A DNA stretch of 32,377 nucleotides from Apostichopus parvimensis (taxonomy: Eukaryota > Echinodermata > Holothuroidea > Aspidochirotida > Stichopodidae), in contig KN886245.1 in NCBI GenBank assembly GCA_000934455.1, positions 31,266 through 63,642 on the forward strand, given 5' to 3'. Of the stretch, positions 22,301-31,125 are shown one piece after another. Within the stretch, counting starts at the first letter, position 1. Each line of letters starts with the position of its first letter. The notes under the pieces were generated by a model. It was given only the letters and a program-made list of their open reading frames with translations. It had not been told where the DNA came from and did not search any database. The translations under genes and the position numbers were made by a program.

Positions 22301-23292
22301 ATGTAAATGAATGGTGTTAGGGCTTTTACAAAAGTGTAGTGAAGTGGTTTATTAAAGGGAAAACATGTTCTGGGCTTGCAGTGTGCAACCATCCTAAAGC
22401 AGCATTTGTTGTACTCCATGTAACGTTACATGGCGACAGTGGAAAAGTAGTATACAGTGCAAAGGCAGCTGACCCTGAATTTAAGGTTTTTTTTCAGCAT
22501 TTAGATGAACATTCTTAATTTGCAGATCTTGATCATGAAAAGGAGGATGTTTTAGAGAGTTTATGTTGGTAAACTTATCCTATCTGGGTTTAAGAGCTTC
22601 CTCTGTTTAGTCACGAAGATTCACAGAGATGATAGTGTCTGCACAAGAACGACTCTCTGTCAACAATAAAGTCACTTGATTGCTCCGCAGACATTCATTG
22701 TAATCCTGTGACCATAAAAGTTTAAAAAGACGGTCGTAACTTAATCTTTCTTGAAAGGCACAAAGAGCTGCTGAAATTTGAAACCGCACTAATAGTGTGA
22801 TGGTAAAATGAGTTTAGGTGCCAATACATTATAGAAAATTGAGCTTTCAACTACTATCGGATATATTGCCACGCTTCTTGAATGTTTGAGAGCGGGACTT
22901 TGGTCTTTAAAAGTAAGAAAGTACTTACTGTAGTATCTGCCCATGAATTGCGTGGGGTTCCCGTGAGAGAAACGTAGAGCTTTTAATAGGCTCACCGATA
23001 TATCTTAATAGTGTCTTGCATATGTAGTTGGGTCCTGTAAGAGGGGGTTATACGTCCCGATATTTAAACTATATGCAGTGTTAAACTGAAAATTACCACA
23101 TACCATCATGCCCAGTCACTTTCCATTTCCAGGTACGTAAGTAACGTAACCCCAAGGTTGATGAAATCATGCAGGTGAAATTTAATATCATCTTTTATTT
23201 CTTTAATCTCTCCAGCTGAGTATGAACACGAACGGCTGAAAAGAAATCGTCGAAGTACGAGGGTCAGTAATGCTTCGTCCCCGCCGGTTTGA
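7708..23292 (+). CDS. STUM: SPEC3/Stum-family two-pass membrane protein, three coding exons
   Basis: Joining 7708-7912, 10191-10361 and 23216-23292 gives one open frame of 453 nt, 150 residues plus TGA, close to the roughly 140 residues of vertebrate STUM. All introns are GT-AG and phase 1. The N-terminal 45 residues are polar. Residues 50-80 hold the family signature: M-P-x-P-x-A-V-I-C, then L-N, P-G-x-G-T-F-V-S-A-F and cysteines C79-C80. Two hydrophobic segments (about 54-80 and 93-124) predict a two-pass membrane protein; the second contains G-W-I-W-S-I-x-W-G. The tail (126-150) is basic and hydrophilic (K-R-N-R-R). Known: the Pfam family is named for sea urchin SPEC3, an ectodermal ciliogenesis protein, and Drosophila Stum acts in mechanosensory neurons. 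Inferred: a ciliary or sensory membrane role here. Exons 1 and 2 are recognised by family similarity; exon 3 is assigned from splice signal, phase and open frame, so it is less sure. I saw no frameshift or premature stop. Confidence 0.85.
8503..8547 (+). repeat. G-rich, G-quadruplex-prone tract in intron 1
   Basis: A run of about a dozen Gs is followed by at least five further runs of three or more Gs separated by 1-7 nt (TGGTGGTTGGGTGGATGGGG and onward to GGGTAGGG). This meets the usual G3+N1-7 pattern on the sense strand, so both the DNA and the pre-mRNA could fold into a quadruplex. Confidence 0.7.
9796..10177 (+). repeat. Compound ATG/ATGATC microsatellite next to the exon 2 acceptor
   Basis: About 380 bp built almost only from ATG, ATC and CATG-type words, with dozens of TGATCA and GATCATGATC palindromes. 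It shows higher-order copies: segments such as ATCATTATGAAGATGATCAT and ATCAATGATGATCATGATCA recur. It ends about 15 nt upstream of the intron 1 AG, leaving TAAATTTGATTTCAG as a very short pyrimidine tract, so the branch point probably lies inside the repeat. Long Met/Asp/His frames on both strands here are artefacts of the repeat. Confidence 0.95.
10191..10361 (+). CDS. STUM: Exon 2 of the STUM-like gene (residues 69-126)
   Basis: The 171-nt exon starts with GT ACC TTT GTG; the split glycine codon joins exon 1 to give P-G-S-G-T-F-V-S-A-F, the strongest family signature. It encodes the end of the first hydrophobic segment, the C-C / E-R-P-A-C loop, and the whole second helix with G-W-I-W-S-I-H-W-G. 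It ends in phase 1 at CTCTCAT|GTGAGTATT (10361/10362). Reading into the intron adds only C-E-Y before a TAA, so retaining intron 2 would give a protein of about 128 residues without the basic tail. Confidence 0.93.
10351..11078 (+). repeat. 11-copy, about 65-bp minisatellite containing the exon 2 splice donor
   Basis: The unit begins CACACTCTCATGTGAGTATT, then reads about AATTACAAGTAYTSTAGTG, CAGATTGGTCTGTCTTGC and ATTAAAAC. Copy 1 is the real exon 2/intron 2 border: its first 11 bases are the end of exon 2. Donor-like GT positions are 10362, 10427, 10492, 10557, 10627, 10692, 10757, 10822, 10881 and 11020. In copy 10 (10946) GT is changed to AT, which destroys the site. Copy lengths run from about 59 to 74 bp because of small internal insertions and deletions; two sub-types (ATTGTAGTG and ACTCTAGTG) partly alternate. 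Confidence 0.95.
11325..11520 (+). repeat. Near-identical ~70-bp copies on both sides of an assembly gap
   Basis: Sequence 11325-11394, from TACCATAATAAGGGCCTC to CTGCACAATAC, recurs at 11451-11520 with hardly a change (ACAATACAT versus ACATTACCT at the end). Each copy contains the perfect inverted repeat TTACAAAT-CGCA-ATTTGTAA. The copies flank exactly 50 Ns, a placeholder gap length. This is either a real tandem duplication collapsed by the assembler or two overlapping contig ends (or haplotypes) that were not merged. Confidence 0.85.
11401..11450. other. Assembly gap (50 N)
   Basis: Fifty consecutive N with no sequence information. The round length suggests a scaffolding placeholder, so the real distance across it is unknown. 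The flanking duplication and the C-rich tract next to it are likely reasons for the break. Confidence 0.99.
11515..11567 (-). repeat. CCCCCCATC/G repeat, G-quadruplex-prone on the minus strand
   Basis: About five units of roughly 10 bp, each a run of 6-7 C followed by ATCT or ATCG. On the minus strand these are G runs of five or more separated by short CGAT or AGAT loops, a classic quadruplex-forming pattern. It sits just right of the assembly gap and may have contributed to it. Confidence 0.85.
15303..15337 (+). repeat. Direct repeat ACTGTACGTATACCCAC, two copies
   Basis: A 17-bp word repeated back to back, the second copy followed by CCGTACC. It lies in a locally CpG-richer stretch of intron 2. 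No function is evident. Confidence 0.8.
15459..15650 (+). repeat. Two-copy tandem duplication, about 101 bp
   Basis: The block starting GTCTGTTTAC at 15461 (with TACTTCAATGTGTAAG, TACAGTAACTA, AACACTGTGTCTAT and CCTGCTTCATC) recurs about 101 bp later at 15562 with a few substitutions and a small deletion. The short Leu/Cys-rich frames here are duplicated with it and look non-coding. Confidence 0.85.
15887..15937. repeat. Inverted repeat, about 16-bp arms with 18-nt loop
   Basis: GTACGGTAGATGCAAA and TTTGCATCTTACCGTAC pair with a single-nucleotide bulge. A related word, ATGCATCTTACTGTAGATG, occurs at about 928-946, so this may be the stem of a small dispersed repeat family rather than an RNA gene; it is short for a microRNA precursor. 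Confidence 0.75.
16767..16812 (+). repeat. Two poly(G) runs around a GT stretch
   Basis: About ten Gs, then AGAGGCGTGTGTGTGTTTGT, then about ten Gs and AGG. It is a low-complexity, quadruplex-prone tract inside intron 2. Gly/Cys/Val-rich frames across it are artefacts. Confidence 0.8.
18220..19130 (-). mobile_element. CR1-like non-LTR retrotransposon remnant, 5'-truncated
   Basis: Reading the minus strand, 19095-18715 translates to a segment with N-K-L-S-L-N-V-S-K-T-N-F-I, V-K-F-L-G-I-H-L-D, H-I-S-K-I-I-G-I-L-H-K-I-R, L-K-T-L-Y-D-S-L-I and I-I-W-G-N-T-Y-P-S, the thumb and end region typical of LINE (CR1/L2-clade) reverse transcriptases. The continuation is still readable to about 18370 but shifts frame and contains stops (N-Y-N-T-R, K-F-P-R-G, F-W-S-Y-N-L). 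The catalytic palm is missing and a small deletion lies just before the conserved segment, so the copy is dead. The right border (about 19130) and the 3' end (about 18220) are estimates. It sits antisense in intron 2. Confidence 0.88.
19345..19432 (+). repeat. (CAGA)n / (GATA)n microsatellite
   Basis: Imperfect tetranucleotide repeat, mostly CAGA with GATA ends and a GGATGGACGGA interruption. It lies between the CR1 remnant and the hAT MITE. The Thr/Asp/Arg and Cys/Leu/Ser frames on the two strands are repeat translations. Confidence 0.95.
19506..19888. mobile_element. Non-autonomous hAT element (MITE), 367 bp with 8-bp TSD
   Basis: The element runs 19514-19880, starting CAAGGGCGTAGGAA and ending TTCCTACGCCACTG. 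These termini are inverted repeats with two mismatches, in the CAGNGGCGTAGG style of hAT ends. It is flanked by an exact 8-bp duplication CTAATCTT (19506-19513 and 19881-19888), the hAT target-site length. It has no transposase frame. Inside are a perfect hairpin (CCAAATGAGA / TCTCATTTGG, 19631-19657), an 82-bp spaced direct repeat GCACCAAATTGCATCT (19659 and 19741), and subterminal G/C runs. The intact duplication indicates a fairly recent insertion. Confidence 0.92.
20869..20888. repeat. Inverted repeat GGGGGACA-TAAT-TGTCCCCC
   Basis: A perfect 8-bp-arm palindrome in a G/C-run-rich stretch (about 20700-20960) that resembles old transposon sequence. It overlaps the minus-strand frame 20563-21018 (151 codons), which is Pro/Ser-rich and unrecognised and is not called as a gene. 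Confidence 0.7.
21540..21860. promoter_or_regulatory. Candidate intronic enhancer with clustered motifs
   Basis: This patch is richer in CpG and mixed-composition words than its AT-rich surroundings. It holds a Fox-like TGTTTAC, a TCF-like CTTCAAAGG, Sox-like ACAAAG and CATTGTTG, a POU-like TTTGCAT 15 nt after CATTGTT, and homeobox-like CAATTAA and TTAATGA. Short motifs occur by chance, so this is inference from clustering; cross-species conservation would decide it. Confidence 0.3.
22416..22433. repeat. 18-bp perfect palindrome CCATGTAACGTTACATGG
   Basis: A perfect 18-bp palindrome centred on AACGTT, in intron 2 about 0.8 kb before exon 3. It could be a dimeric factor site or chance. Confidence 0.7.
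23216..23292 (+). CDS. STUM: Exon 3 of the STUM-like gene: C-terminal tail and stop
   Basis: A long pyrimidine-rich acceptor (ATTTCTTTAATCTCTCCAG) ends at 23215. The next two bases complete the phase 1 codon left by exon 2 (t+ct = Ser), then 24 codons run to TGA at 23290-23292: S-E-Y-E-H-E-R-L, K-R-N-R-R, and S-S-P-P-V at the end. The tail is polar and basic, as expected after the second helix, and S-x-x-Y loosely matches the vertebrate STUM end. The local sequence is CpG-rich compared with its surroundings, consistent with coding. Sequence similarity to a known tail is too weak to prove it; an alternative terminal exon elsewhere is possible. Confidence 0.7.
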
Positions 23293-23450
23293 AATGGACC
23301 GTGTTGGATTGGACAAGACATTCTTTGCAGAGTAGAACAGAAAGTTGGACATCGATATGTATAGAATCTGAAGGGAATGTAAAATACACTGGATTGCAAG
23401 AGAGACATCGTTTGCAAATAAAAAAAAAAGCAGAAAGTTTATATGTCTTA
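23293..23450 (+). other. Candidate 3' UTR of the STUM-like gene
   Basis: Sequence after the TGA has no strong donor and reaches an AATAAA about 125 nt downstream. The true 3' end is unknown; longer isoforms could use later AATAAA words such as the one near 24347. Confidence 0.4.
23417..23422 (+). terminator. Candidate poly(A) signal AATAAA
   Basis: Canonical AATAAA 125 nt after the stop, followed by an A-run and about 40 nt later by GT-rich sequence (GGCTGTGTGCCATATGTGC), the usual arrangement for cleavage and polyadenylation. Confidence 0.45.
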
Positions 23451-24579
23451 TATACTCTGAGGCTGTGTGCCATATGTGCAATTGGAAATGGAGTAGGCTG
23501 AGCTAGTTCTACCCGACTGTGACAAGTTGTGGATATCTACGGTAGCCAATAATGGCCACCTTTACTCCAGATAAGAACATAAAAAGTGAGACAGATGATT
23601 GTTACTGTAAACCAGCTGTATACAGAAGAGTTTTTTTTTAAATTTATTTATTTATTGTTTATTTGGTGTCGCCGTCATATGTTTTCTACCTGTTTTGTCT
23701 GTTCGCCATATATCAGATTGTCAAGTGCTCATGCTATGGTGTGGTATGAGTGTTCTATCCTTGAATGAGTACTGTCAACAAAGAATATGTAAGTATTTTT
23801 AAGCTGGACAGCACTTCTCCTTCACATAAAGTTATGGAAATCTTCGGTTATACATTTACCACACATACAGATCCAGAGATATATGTTGTTCGTAATCGTT
23901 ATGATATGAGTAACGTGATTAACACTAGCTAATCTACGAGCATGATATGATGGTAACGGTCTTTAATCTTTATCATCCAGACATCTGTATCTTGTGGTGA
24001 AGATTTTGTAAATTTGGTCATGAATTCACATTTTCTTGAATTAATCAGACCCTTCTGTTGGCATGTTGTATATCTCTAGGGTAGCTGCTAGCTCAACGCG
24101 TTGCATTTGTAAAGAATGACATTGAAAGTCATTTAGTCACTTAAATGTAACTTTGCTACATCACGCAAATTATAGTAAAAGAAAATATTGATCTCGAAAA
24201 GGTACATGGCCTCTAAATACTCTGAAAAAAGGGGCATCGCCTTTAAATACTTTAAAATAGGTAATTTGCCTCTAATTAAATTCTTCCCGCATCAATGATT
24301 TATCCATCTTTAGTGTTCTTTGTCTTCTATACATATATACTGCCAGAATAAAACATTTAAGATGACCGAGACACATCTAAAGTTTTTGAGTTACTGTAGT
24401 AGTCTCACTGCCTGAGCTGTCTTTGAGGAAGTAAGTTTAACCTCCTGACCGACAAGTGACTTGAGCCAAAAGCAAGTTACTGTACTAATGTATGTAGAGT
24501 CTATAGAGGTTCAACCTTCAGGCATGGGCCCTCTGTTGTTCTAGTGGGTTGGCCTCCCCAATGTGTATGGATTTACATG

Positions 24580-24760
24580 TGATGAGCCTCCTGCGGCAAG
24601 GATTGCACGGTCGGGCACACGGCTGAGTAGACACACACGTAACTGAGGCCGTTGACAAATACAAGAGTCGAGACGGATCTGAAAAGGTCAGTAATCACGC
24701 AAAGGCTTTGGCCACCTTTAGCCGTTGGCTAGGTAAAGCTTTTAAGTGGATATAATGATA
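24580..24760. promoter_or_regulatory. CpG-richer non-coding patch downstream of the gene
   Basis: Locally dense CpG and mixed composition (GCACGGTCGGGCACACGGCT, GAGTCGAGACGGATC) in AT-rich surroundings and without an open frame. Candidate conserved non-coding element only. Confidence 0.2.
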
Positions 24761-25455
24761 AACTTGAAGCTTATGAAGACTTTTAATTTCAGTGCACGCA
24801 GGTGTATATGTCAGAGCCCCAGATTTAGCTCACAATCCAAGAATCGCGAGGCCATGCAGACAGTTTGTTTTTTCATTCCTGGCGAGATGTACTAGCACGA
24901 AGATATATATAGTGACTCTTCAATCTAACTAGTCTTTGATAACTTGAACTGTTTCGTAGGAAGAATTATTCCTGTAAAGTGTGAAACGGAAAAAACATCA
25001 GTTATCAAAAAGTTAAGTTCAGTCTATCTGTTGCTTCTACAATTTGTTCTTTCAAAGAAACACTTCGTACTCTCTGCACACTTTCTGTCTCAAAGTTTTG
25101 ATGCACGTTTAGCTTTAAAATGATCAGTGTCCATAAACCAGGCTTGCATTATTTCCTCATTACCCTTTGAATTGTTTTCAAATAACATTTTCAGGTGATT
25201 GACATTGTAAAAGTGAACATTGTAAATGACTCATACTTGTATATTTGTCATCTTCATATAAAACTCACTGCTAGATTAATGCTGTCACATGATTACACAC
25301 ATCAGAGGTGAGGAGAGTGCTCCCCATGATAGCCCACATGTGGTCCTTTGAACAAAACTTTCTGTGGCCCGCAAAAAGGCAATAATGTGGCTTTTGGAAC
25401 CTTAGCCTACAGCAAGTGAAGGCACGAATTGCAGTATCTATAGGTTGAGGAGTTC

Positions 25456-25589
25456 GCATATTTTATAAGCTCCTACTTGTACTACTTTGCATATTTATAA
25501 GCTCCTATTAACAAGTAATATTTTTGCATATTTACAAGCTTCTACTTGTAATATTTTTGCATATTTATAAAGCTCCTACTTGTAATAGG
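25456..25589 (+). repeat. Four-copy tandem repeat, about 33-37 bp
   Basis: Units of the form GCATATTTATAAGCTCCTAC followed by TTGTAATATTTT, with small changes between copies (one reads ATTAACAAGTAATA). It is downstream of the STUM-like gene; no coding potential. Confidence 0.9.
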
Positions 25590-26499
25590 ATTTCCCAACT
25601 TAACTGAAATGGACAAGTACTCATTACCTAGACCTTTCTGAACTTTTATTCCCCATATATACTGCCATATGTCCACTATATCACCACAGGAGGACAGTAC
25701 TGTAGATACATCCTAAAATATTGCGGCCTGTGGACTGTGGCCCAGCCGAGGCAGTTTTCATGCACCTCTGAAATATATTATCTAATGAGAGGCTGTGAAT
25801 GTAGCCACTTTTATTAATTAACTTTCCTCCAGTTTGTAATTTATTCGATAAAAATGGTATTCATTAATCCTTCTAGATTCTCTCATGATTTTCAATCACA
25901 GTGAATTTATTATTGACCTTGACTCTGTAATACCTTTGAAGTTAAAAAATTTGGAAATGTTTGAAATGTTTCTTTGAGCATCTCTGTGAAAACGTTTAGT
26001 CCAAAACTTATTTTTAAGGTTTATTAATTTGTTTTTCAAGTAGGTTGTGGTGACTGAGCTTTATACCCGGTAGTGCAATTCTTTTTAGATCCACATTTAT
26101 GGAAGAAAATATGTTTAATACTGATTCATTTTATGCGGTAACTTATTTGACCATATGGCTCTTTATACAGTACATCGTCTGTCTCTTGGTGGTATTTACT
26201 AATGGAATATTAACTGGAACTTTCTAACGAGTTTTACTCTCCCATGAGCTGAAATATAACTATTTTAAATCTTGTTTCAAAGCAGACATGAATAAAACTC
26301 TTTCTTGCAAAATTTATTATTATAAATACCTACTATTAACATATTTGGACAAAGGTTTCTAAGTTTCTCCCTACCAAAGGAGATGTTTTCAAAAGTTTTC
26401 ACATTTTTGAAATTAAACTTTCCCCCACTCCCCTCACTTTATTGTTAAGAGAAATGCACAGTTGACGTTGAATGTAAATTAAATTAAAACAAAAGAGAG

Positions 26500-27050
26500 A
26501 ATGCTGATCGCCTTGTTTTGCCCTTGTCGCTTTAAGAATCTTTACTACTGTATCCAACTTTGGTCCTAACGAATCTAGAGTGTTATCTGACCCTTTTTGG
26601 CAGAACCTGCCGTTGCCTTAAGTTTAACACCAGACAGGGAATAGGAGGACATTTTATGTATCTTGACGATGTTCGGTATAATTAGATGTCAAATACAATT
26701 AACAATCCAAGCATCTTTGATCCTTGATGACAGGCTGAAAATTTGAATTGAAAACTCGATTTGAGTTGATAAATTAGCATCCATCGCCCGCCTCTTGTGT
26801 CTATGCAATCATTAATCGTATTTGTCATCTTAACCAAGGATTCTTGACTCACCTGAATGCGTGATTGAGCCTAAAGGGATCCTATATATTTAGACACGAC
26901 TGGGGCGAACAAACGGGTGGAACCATGACTAATGGGGTCGTTCGTTTGCAATCTCCTCTCCCTGCTCTCGAAGATACTTGACGAATCCTTCATCTGACAC
27001 TGAAAGGGTGATCCAGAATAGATGTAGAAGTTTGTCATTTACTTTGTCTT
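26500..27050. promoter_or_regulatory. Candidate conserved non-coding element
   Basis: A long complex-composition patch without coding potential, carrying a TCF-like CATCTTTGATCC, homeobox-like CATTAATCG and CAATTAAC words and several CpGs. Its texture differs clearly from the A/T-rich repeats on either side. Function is inferred from composition only. Confidence 0.25.
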
Positions 27051-28269
27051 TCTTTCCTTTCGTGTTTAAAAAGGTAATTGCAAGGACCTCAATAAACATA
27101 AAAATCAGCCAGGCATTAAGTGTACAGGGTAAGAGAAAGATTTGTTAGACAAGCCATAGAGGTGACTGCTTTTAATGGGGTGTCTTCAATTTGATGGGCA
27201 TTGTGGGAAAATTAAAGAAATATCTACCGTACTTGCGAAGGATAAATTTCCTATGCTATATTATGATGATCTGGTTGTCAGGTCTGTGTACTGGGCAGTG
27301 TTGTTTGGGTGTGGTATGGACTGAGTACATGCACTTACTGTTGGCATTATTTGGCTGTCCTTGGTATGATGCTGAAGTTTGGGTGTTAAAACTATAGATG
27401 ATATAACATTAGTTTTCAAGTACTAGTATTTACACACAATAAAACCAAAAATGTAGATTCTTTAGCACTGTACAAATCAAGTATGTGTGGTTAATTTAGA
27501 TATTTGCAAAGACAGATTGAGTCTTTAATTTACTTAAATGGAAGAAAACTGGAAGAAAATGAGGGAAAAAGAAAAGAAAAAAAAAACACAAAAATAGTCA
27601 ACAAAATACATGTATTATTATTATTTCCATTAGCATGTTGGAAAGAGAGGTTATAGAATAGACTAATTTTGGTTTTAAACAACTCAGTTTATTGAATGTG
27701 AAGAATAGTGCAGGGGAAAAAATAGATATCTTTCCTTCTCAGCATTCTTAACAAATAAAATAATCTGTAAAATAAAATAAAATGTAGAATAGTAAACTGA
27801 TAAACTGAAAATAATATGAAATGGCATATATTGTAGCTTGTAAAGAACCAAAAAAAAAACAACAGATTATTGTAAAAAGACATGATTGCTCATCGAAACG
27901 AAGGTGAAAATAAGTTGAAATGGAATGATGGCAGGCATTAATGGCATTACGTAAATATTTGCGGACATTGAAACAAGTTGAAGAGTTAGACCAAATATAA
28001 TTACTTTTAATTAATTTTTTGGAGCTTATTATGTTTTGATTACTTCAAATTCAATGTGGAAAATTTGATACAGATGATCAAAAACTTTAAATAGCATCAC
28101 AATATTTGTTCATGTAAAAGTGACAACAACTCCAAAATTTGTAGCAAAAATTTGAAGCAAAAAACAAAAAAAAGTTCATAATATTTTAACAATTTTGATG
28201 CGAGACAATGTTTCATCCCTACATTGTTTCAGTCACTATATATCCTTATTAGTCATACAATTCTTGTGA

Positions 28270-28520
28270 ATTAAATATTGCCCGTTAATTAGATCAGTGA
28301 AGTTGATGAATGGGCAGCTCGTTATAAACACCTTCGAACAGGTTCTTTCCCGGTCAGCTCTAACTAATTCGAAAAGAGTGATTAATTTACTCTCAGCTTT
28401 TTGAGGATAATTTAATGGTGGGTAATTTTATCTGTCTTGCTGCCAAAGCGGTTTGGTGTAGGAATGATGGTAATCTTTATTTGGGATGCCTCGTGTATCT
28501 TTGTATCGTAAGAACTTTGT
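28270..28520. promoter_or_regulatory. Homeobox-motif-rich non-coding patch
   Basis: Several TAATTA-type words in about 200 bp (GTTAATTAG, CTAATTCG, TGATTAATTTA, TAATTTAATGG, GGGTAATTTTAT) together with CpG-bearing complex sequence. Candidate enhancer; chance is not excluded because the region is AT-rich. Confidence 0.2.
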
Positions 28521-30710
28521 TCGGAAATAGAGAGAAAAACATGTCAAACTGAACTGGATATTTCTTTTTTATACAGGTGAAGTTATCTTACATTCAGTGA
28601 GGTTACTGATTCATTTAAGAACTTCAAGAAAAGTGTAAAATACCACTTAGACTCTGGAATTTCACTGCATGTGTTTGTGCACCATCAGAATCATGGTAGC
28701 TGATTACGTGCGTAATATTTTGACTAGGTCATGTACTCTGGCCAGCCAGCTAGCTAGTAGATCCATTCAAGTTATAATTATCTGTGTGCAAAAGATATGT
28801 GGCATTATAAAAGGTGCAGTTAGCTGTCAGTTGACCTCACTAATTTAACAATTCATTTTTTTCCCGGATTCAATAATAAAAACTTCCTTTCAGTATTTAA
28901 TATGCAGATTAGCTATATATATCTGTTGTGTTGGTCAGTTGCTCATGATTTATAGTATTCCATAAAGCAATTTGATGTTGCAGACTTCTTGTTTTTTTTA
29001 AACCTGTTTATCATTGCTTTCTATTTTTTTCATGCATTTTTGCATTCTGGTTTTTAAGACCAACTTGAAATGTGTGAAATAGTTGACATAGTCTGAAACT
29101 CAAGTAAATTTTCTTGACACAAAAGTCAACCACTAATCCTATCTCTTCACAGACGGTAATTTTTTAGACCGTGGTTTTTGATGGATCTATCCCACTTTTC
29201 ATTCCTTCCCCGGTACTCGTAAGATCAATACGTTCCCCATCGTAATACTGAAGCTTGGGAGGTAGAAGGTCTGATAAATGACCGACCTTGACGGGTGAAC
29301 ATTGAATGATGTAATCCTGAGTACATTGGAAGAAGGACGTGTGTTTATTTTATGTACATCTGTGGCTGATAGTTATTTGGTGGGGTTTTGCTGTTATGAC
29401 AAATTTCAGACTAGATGTTCTCTGGCATGCAAAGGCCTCCATTCCTCTTAAGATGGACGTTATTACTTCCTGAAATCATCGTTGTCAGGATGGTACAAAG
29501 TGTTCTTCAGTTTTGAGAGCACACTTGTCAGATGGAAAGTGCTTGCACTCTCCGCCTGTGTTTGTCTTAGAATTGTTGCCCTCCGTTACAGCTCCAGGCC
29601 GGTTTGTGTGTTGTTCCGTCGTCTTCAGTAATCGAAGTCGTCTAAGCGCGAAATATTTTGTGCAGTTTGCGTACAAGTTTGCCGTTGAATTATTCTTTTC
29701 TAAATACATACATCTATCGTTTATATATGTGAAAGCTGTATTTTAGGAGGCTTGGCAGATGGGATGTTTTAAAGTTAATATTTATTAAAGTTGCAATATT
29801 AGTGTATGTCTTTGCACATATAGGTTGTACTGTCGAGATAAACATGGAGAATATTAAACATTTGAAAAAACTTGATCATGAAAAGAGGATTGCCAGAATA
29901 TCAACTATGATTCTATTCTTGAAAAGAGGATTGCTAGTATATAAAATATTATACCTTTCCTGTTATGAGATATTGAAGGGGAAAAAAAGAAATTTTGAAA
30001 TGACAAAATTCAAATACATGTGAGAGTTGGCTTACCAACAGAACAATCATATACATTGTTTGATTCATACCTAACATACATTTTAGTCAATACTTTGCAT
30101 GCATGTTAATGTTGCTGATATCCATGTGTACATATTCATCAGCTGTTCCTAGTAAAACAACTTATTTGATACTAAATAAATGCAATTAATTTCATTAATG
30201 GCATTAGCAATGGTAGAAAACAAAATTTGTGTGTTAAGATACAATTGCTTACAGTATAAACACAGACCTACACAATAAGAAACATGAATGAGTAAGGGAC
30301 AAAATTACCCGTGGGGGGGGGGGCTCAGTATTTCACAAAAGAGATTAGAAATAAAATTAAACTCTTCGATGTTGTTTATTTTATATTACTGATATTTTGA
30401 ACAATTGATAAGACAAAAAACTATTGTGTGACTGCAAATTAGTATAAAATCATGCAAACACTGGATGCTTCTTTAGGAGTCTGGTGAAGACTTGTTTGCA
30501 TATCAAATTGAAAAGACACTTTAAGCTTAAGTAACCTGAAATATTCAGACTAAGAAATATCATGTCAAAATCAAATTGCATCCTCTTTTTTAATGTTATA
30601 TGTAGACTTTTTAACATCAGCAACTGTTCGCTTATTATTATTATTATGATAAACGCTGTCTTGCTTCCAAATTATATCCAGTGTTGTTATCAGTTGCCTT
30701 TGAAACAAAT

Positions 30711-30746
30711 GTGATTTCATGTATGCATGTGATTTCATGTATGCAT
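30711..30746 (+). repeat. 18-bp tandem duplication GTGATTTCATGTATGCAT
   Basis: Two perfect adjacent copies (30711-30728, 30729-30746), then ATGTATATG. Simple recent slippage duplication. Confidence 0.9.
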
Positions 30747-31074
30747 ATGTATATGCTGTAGGCACATTGTGGTAAACTCTCGTTGGTAAATAAATGGATT
30801 GCAGTATTCTTCTTAGTCTTGCCATTGAAAAGAGAATAAAATGTTATGAAATATTTTTTGATCTCTGGCATATTCACTTGGAAATTATGCGTATTTATAT
30901 AATCTGTGCAAGTTATATATACAGCTTATTAAAGTATTTATTATTTATGTATGTACATTTATTGATTAATTGTCGAACCTAGCTGTGAAATATGTGATTA
31001 TATGCCATTGCTAATTCTATGAAGAATCATATGGTTAGATTTTCGCACATACGAGATAATTAAATTAAGGTAAA

Positions 31075-31125
31075 AAATGAAGTATTGAGAGGCGAAACGT
31101 CGCCGGTAGAATTACCTTCCAGCGC
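31075..31125 (+). repeat. GGCGAAACGTCGCC hairpin, possible retroelement tail
   Basis: GAGAGGCGAAACGTCGCCGG carries the GAAACGTC word typical of Penelope-like element ends and forms a GGCGA/TCGCC mini-hairpin. No adjoining reverse transcriptase is visible. Tentative. Confidence 0.25.

Larger units (their letters stand above)
10362..23215 (+). other. Intron 2 of the STUM-like gene (12,854 bp)
   Basis: Donor GTGAGTATTA, acceptor TTTCTTTAATCTCTCCAG ending at 23215, phase 1. It carries the donor minisatellite, the assembly gap with duplicated flanks, a C-rich tract, several short tandem or inverted repeats, a CR1-like remnant, a CAGA microsatellite, a hAT MITE and motif-rich non-coding patches. 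The length depends on exon 3 being correctly assigned and on the unknown true size of the gap. Confidence 0.7.
19889..23215. other. Intron 2, right part: non-coding
   Basis: From the hAT MITE to the exon 3 acceptor I see no exon. There are an A-rich run (19910-19925), transposon-like G/C runs (20700-20960), the candidate enhancer, a poly(G) run near 21945, the 18-bp palindrome and a motif-rich stretch about 22600-22800 with CAACAATAAA and CCATAAA words. Confidence 0.55.

Noticed and set aside
24792..24940. Another in-phase acceptor (TTTTAATTTCAG) followed by about 50 open codons
   Set aside because: It lies after the better exon 3 with its stop and poly(A) signal, and the translation shows no family feature.
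29485..29746. Overlapping 74- and 77-codon ORFs on opposite strands
   Set aside because: No domain, no splice context; mutual shadows in a slightly CpG-richer stretch.
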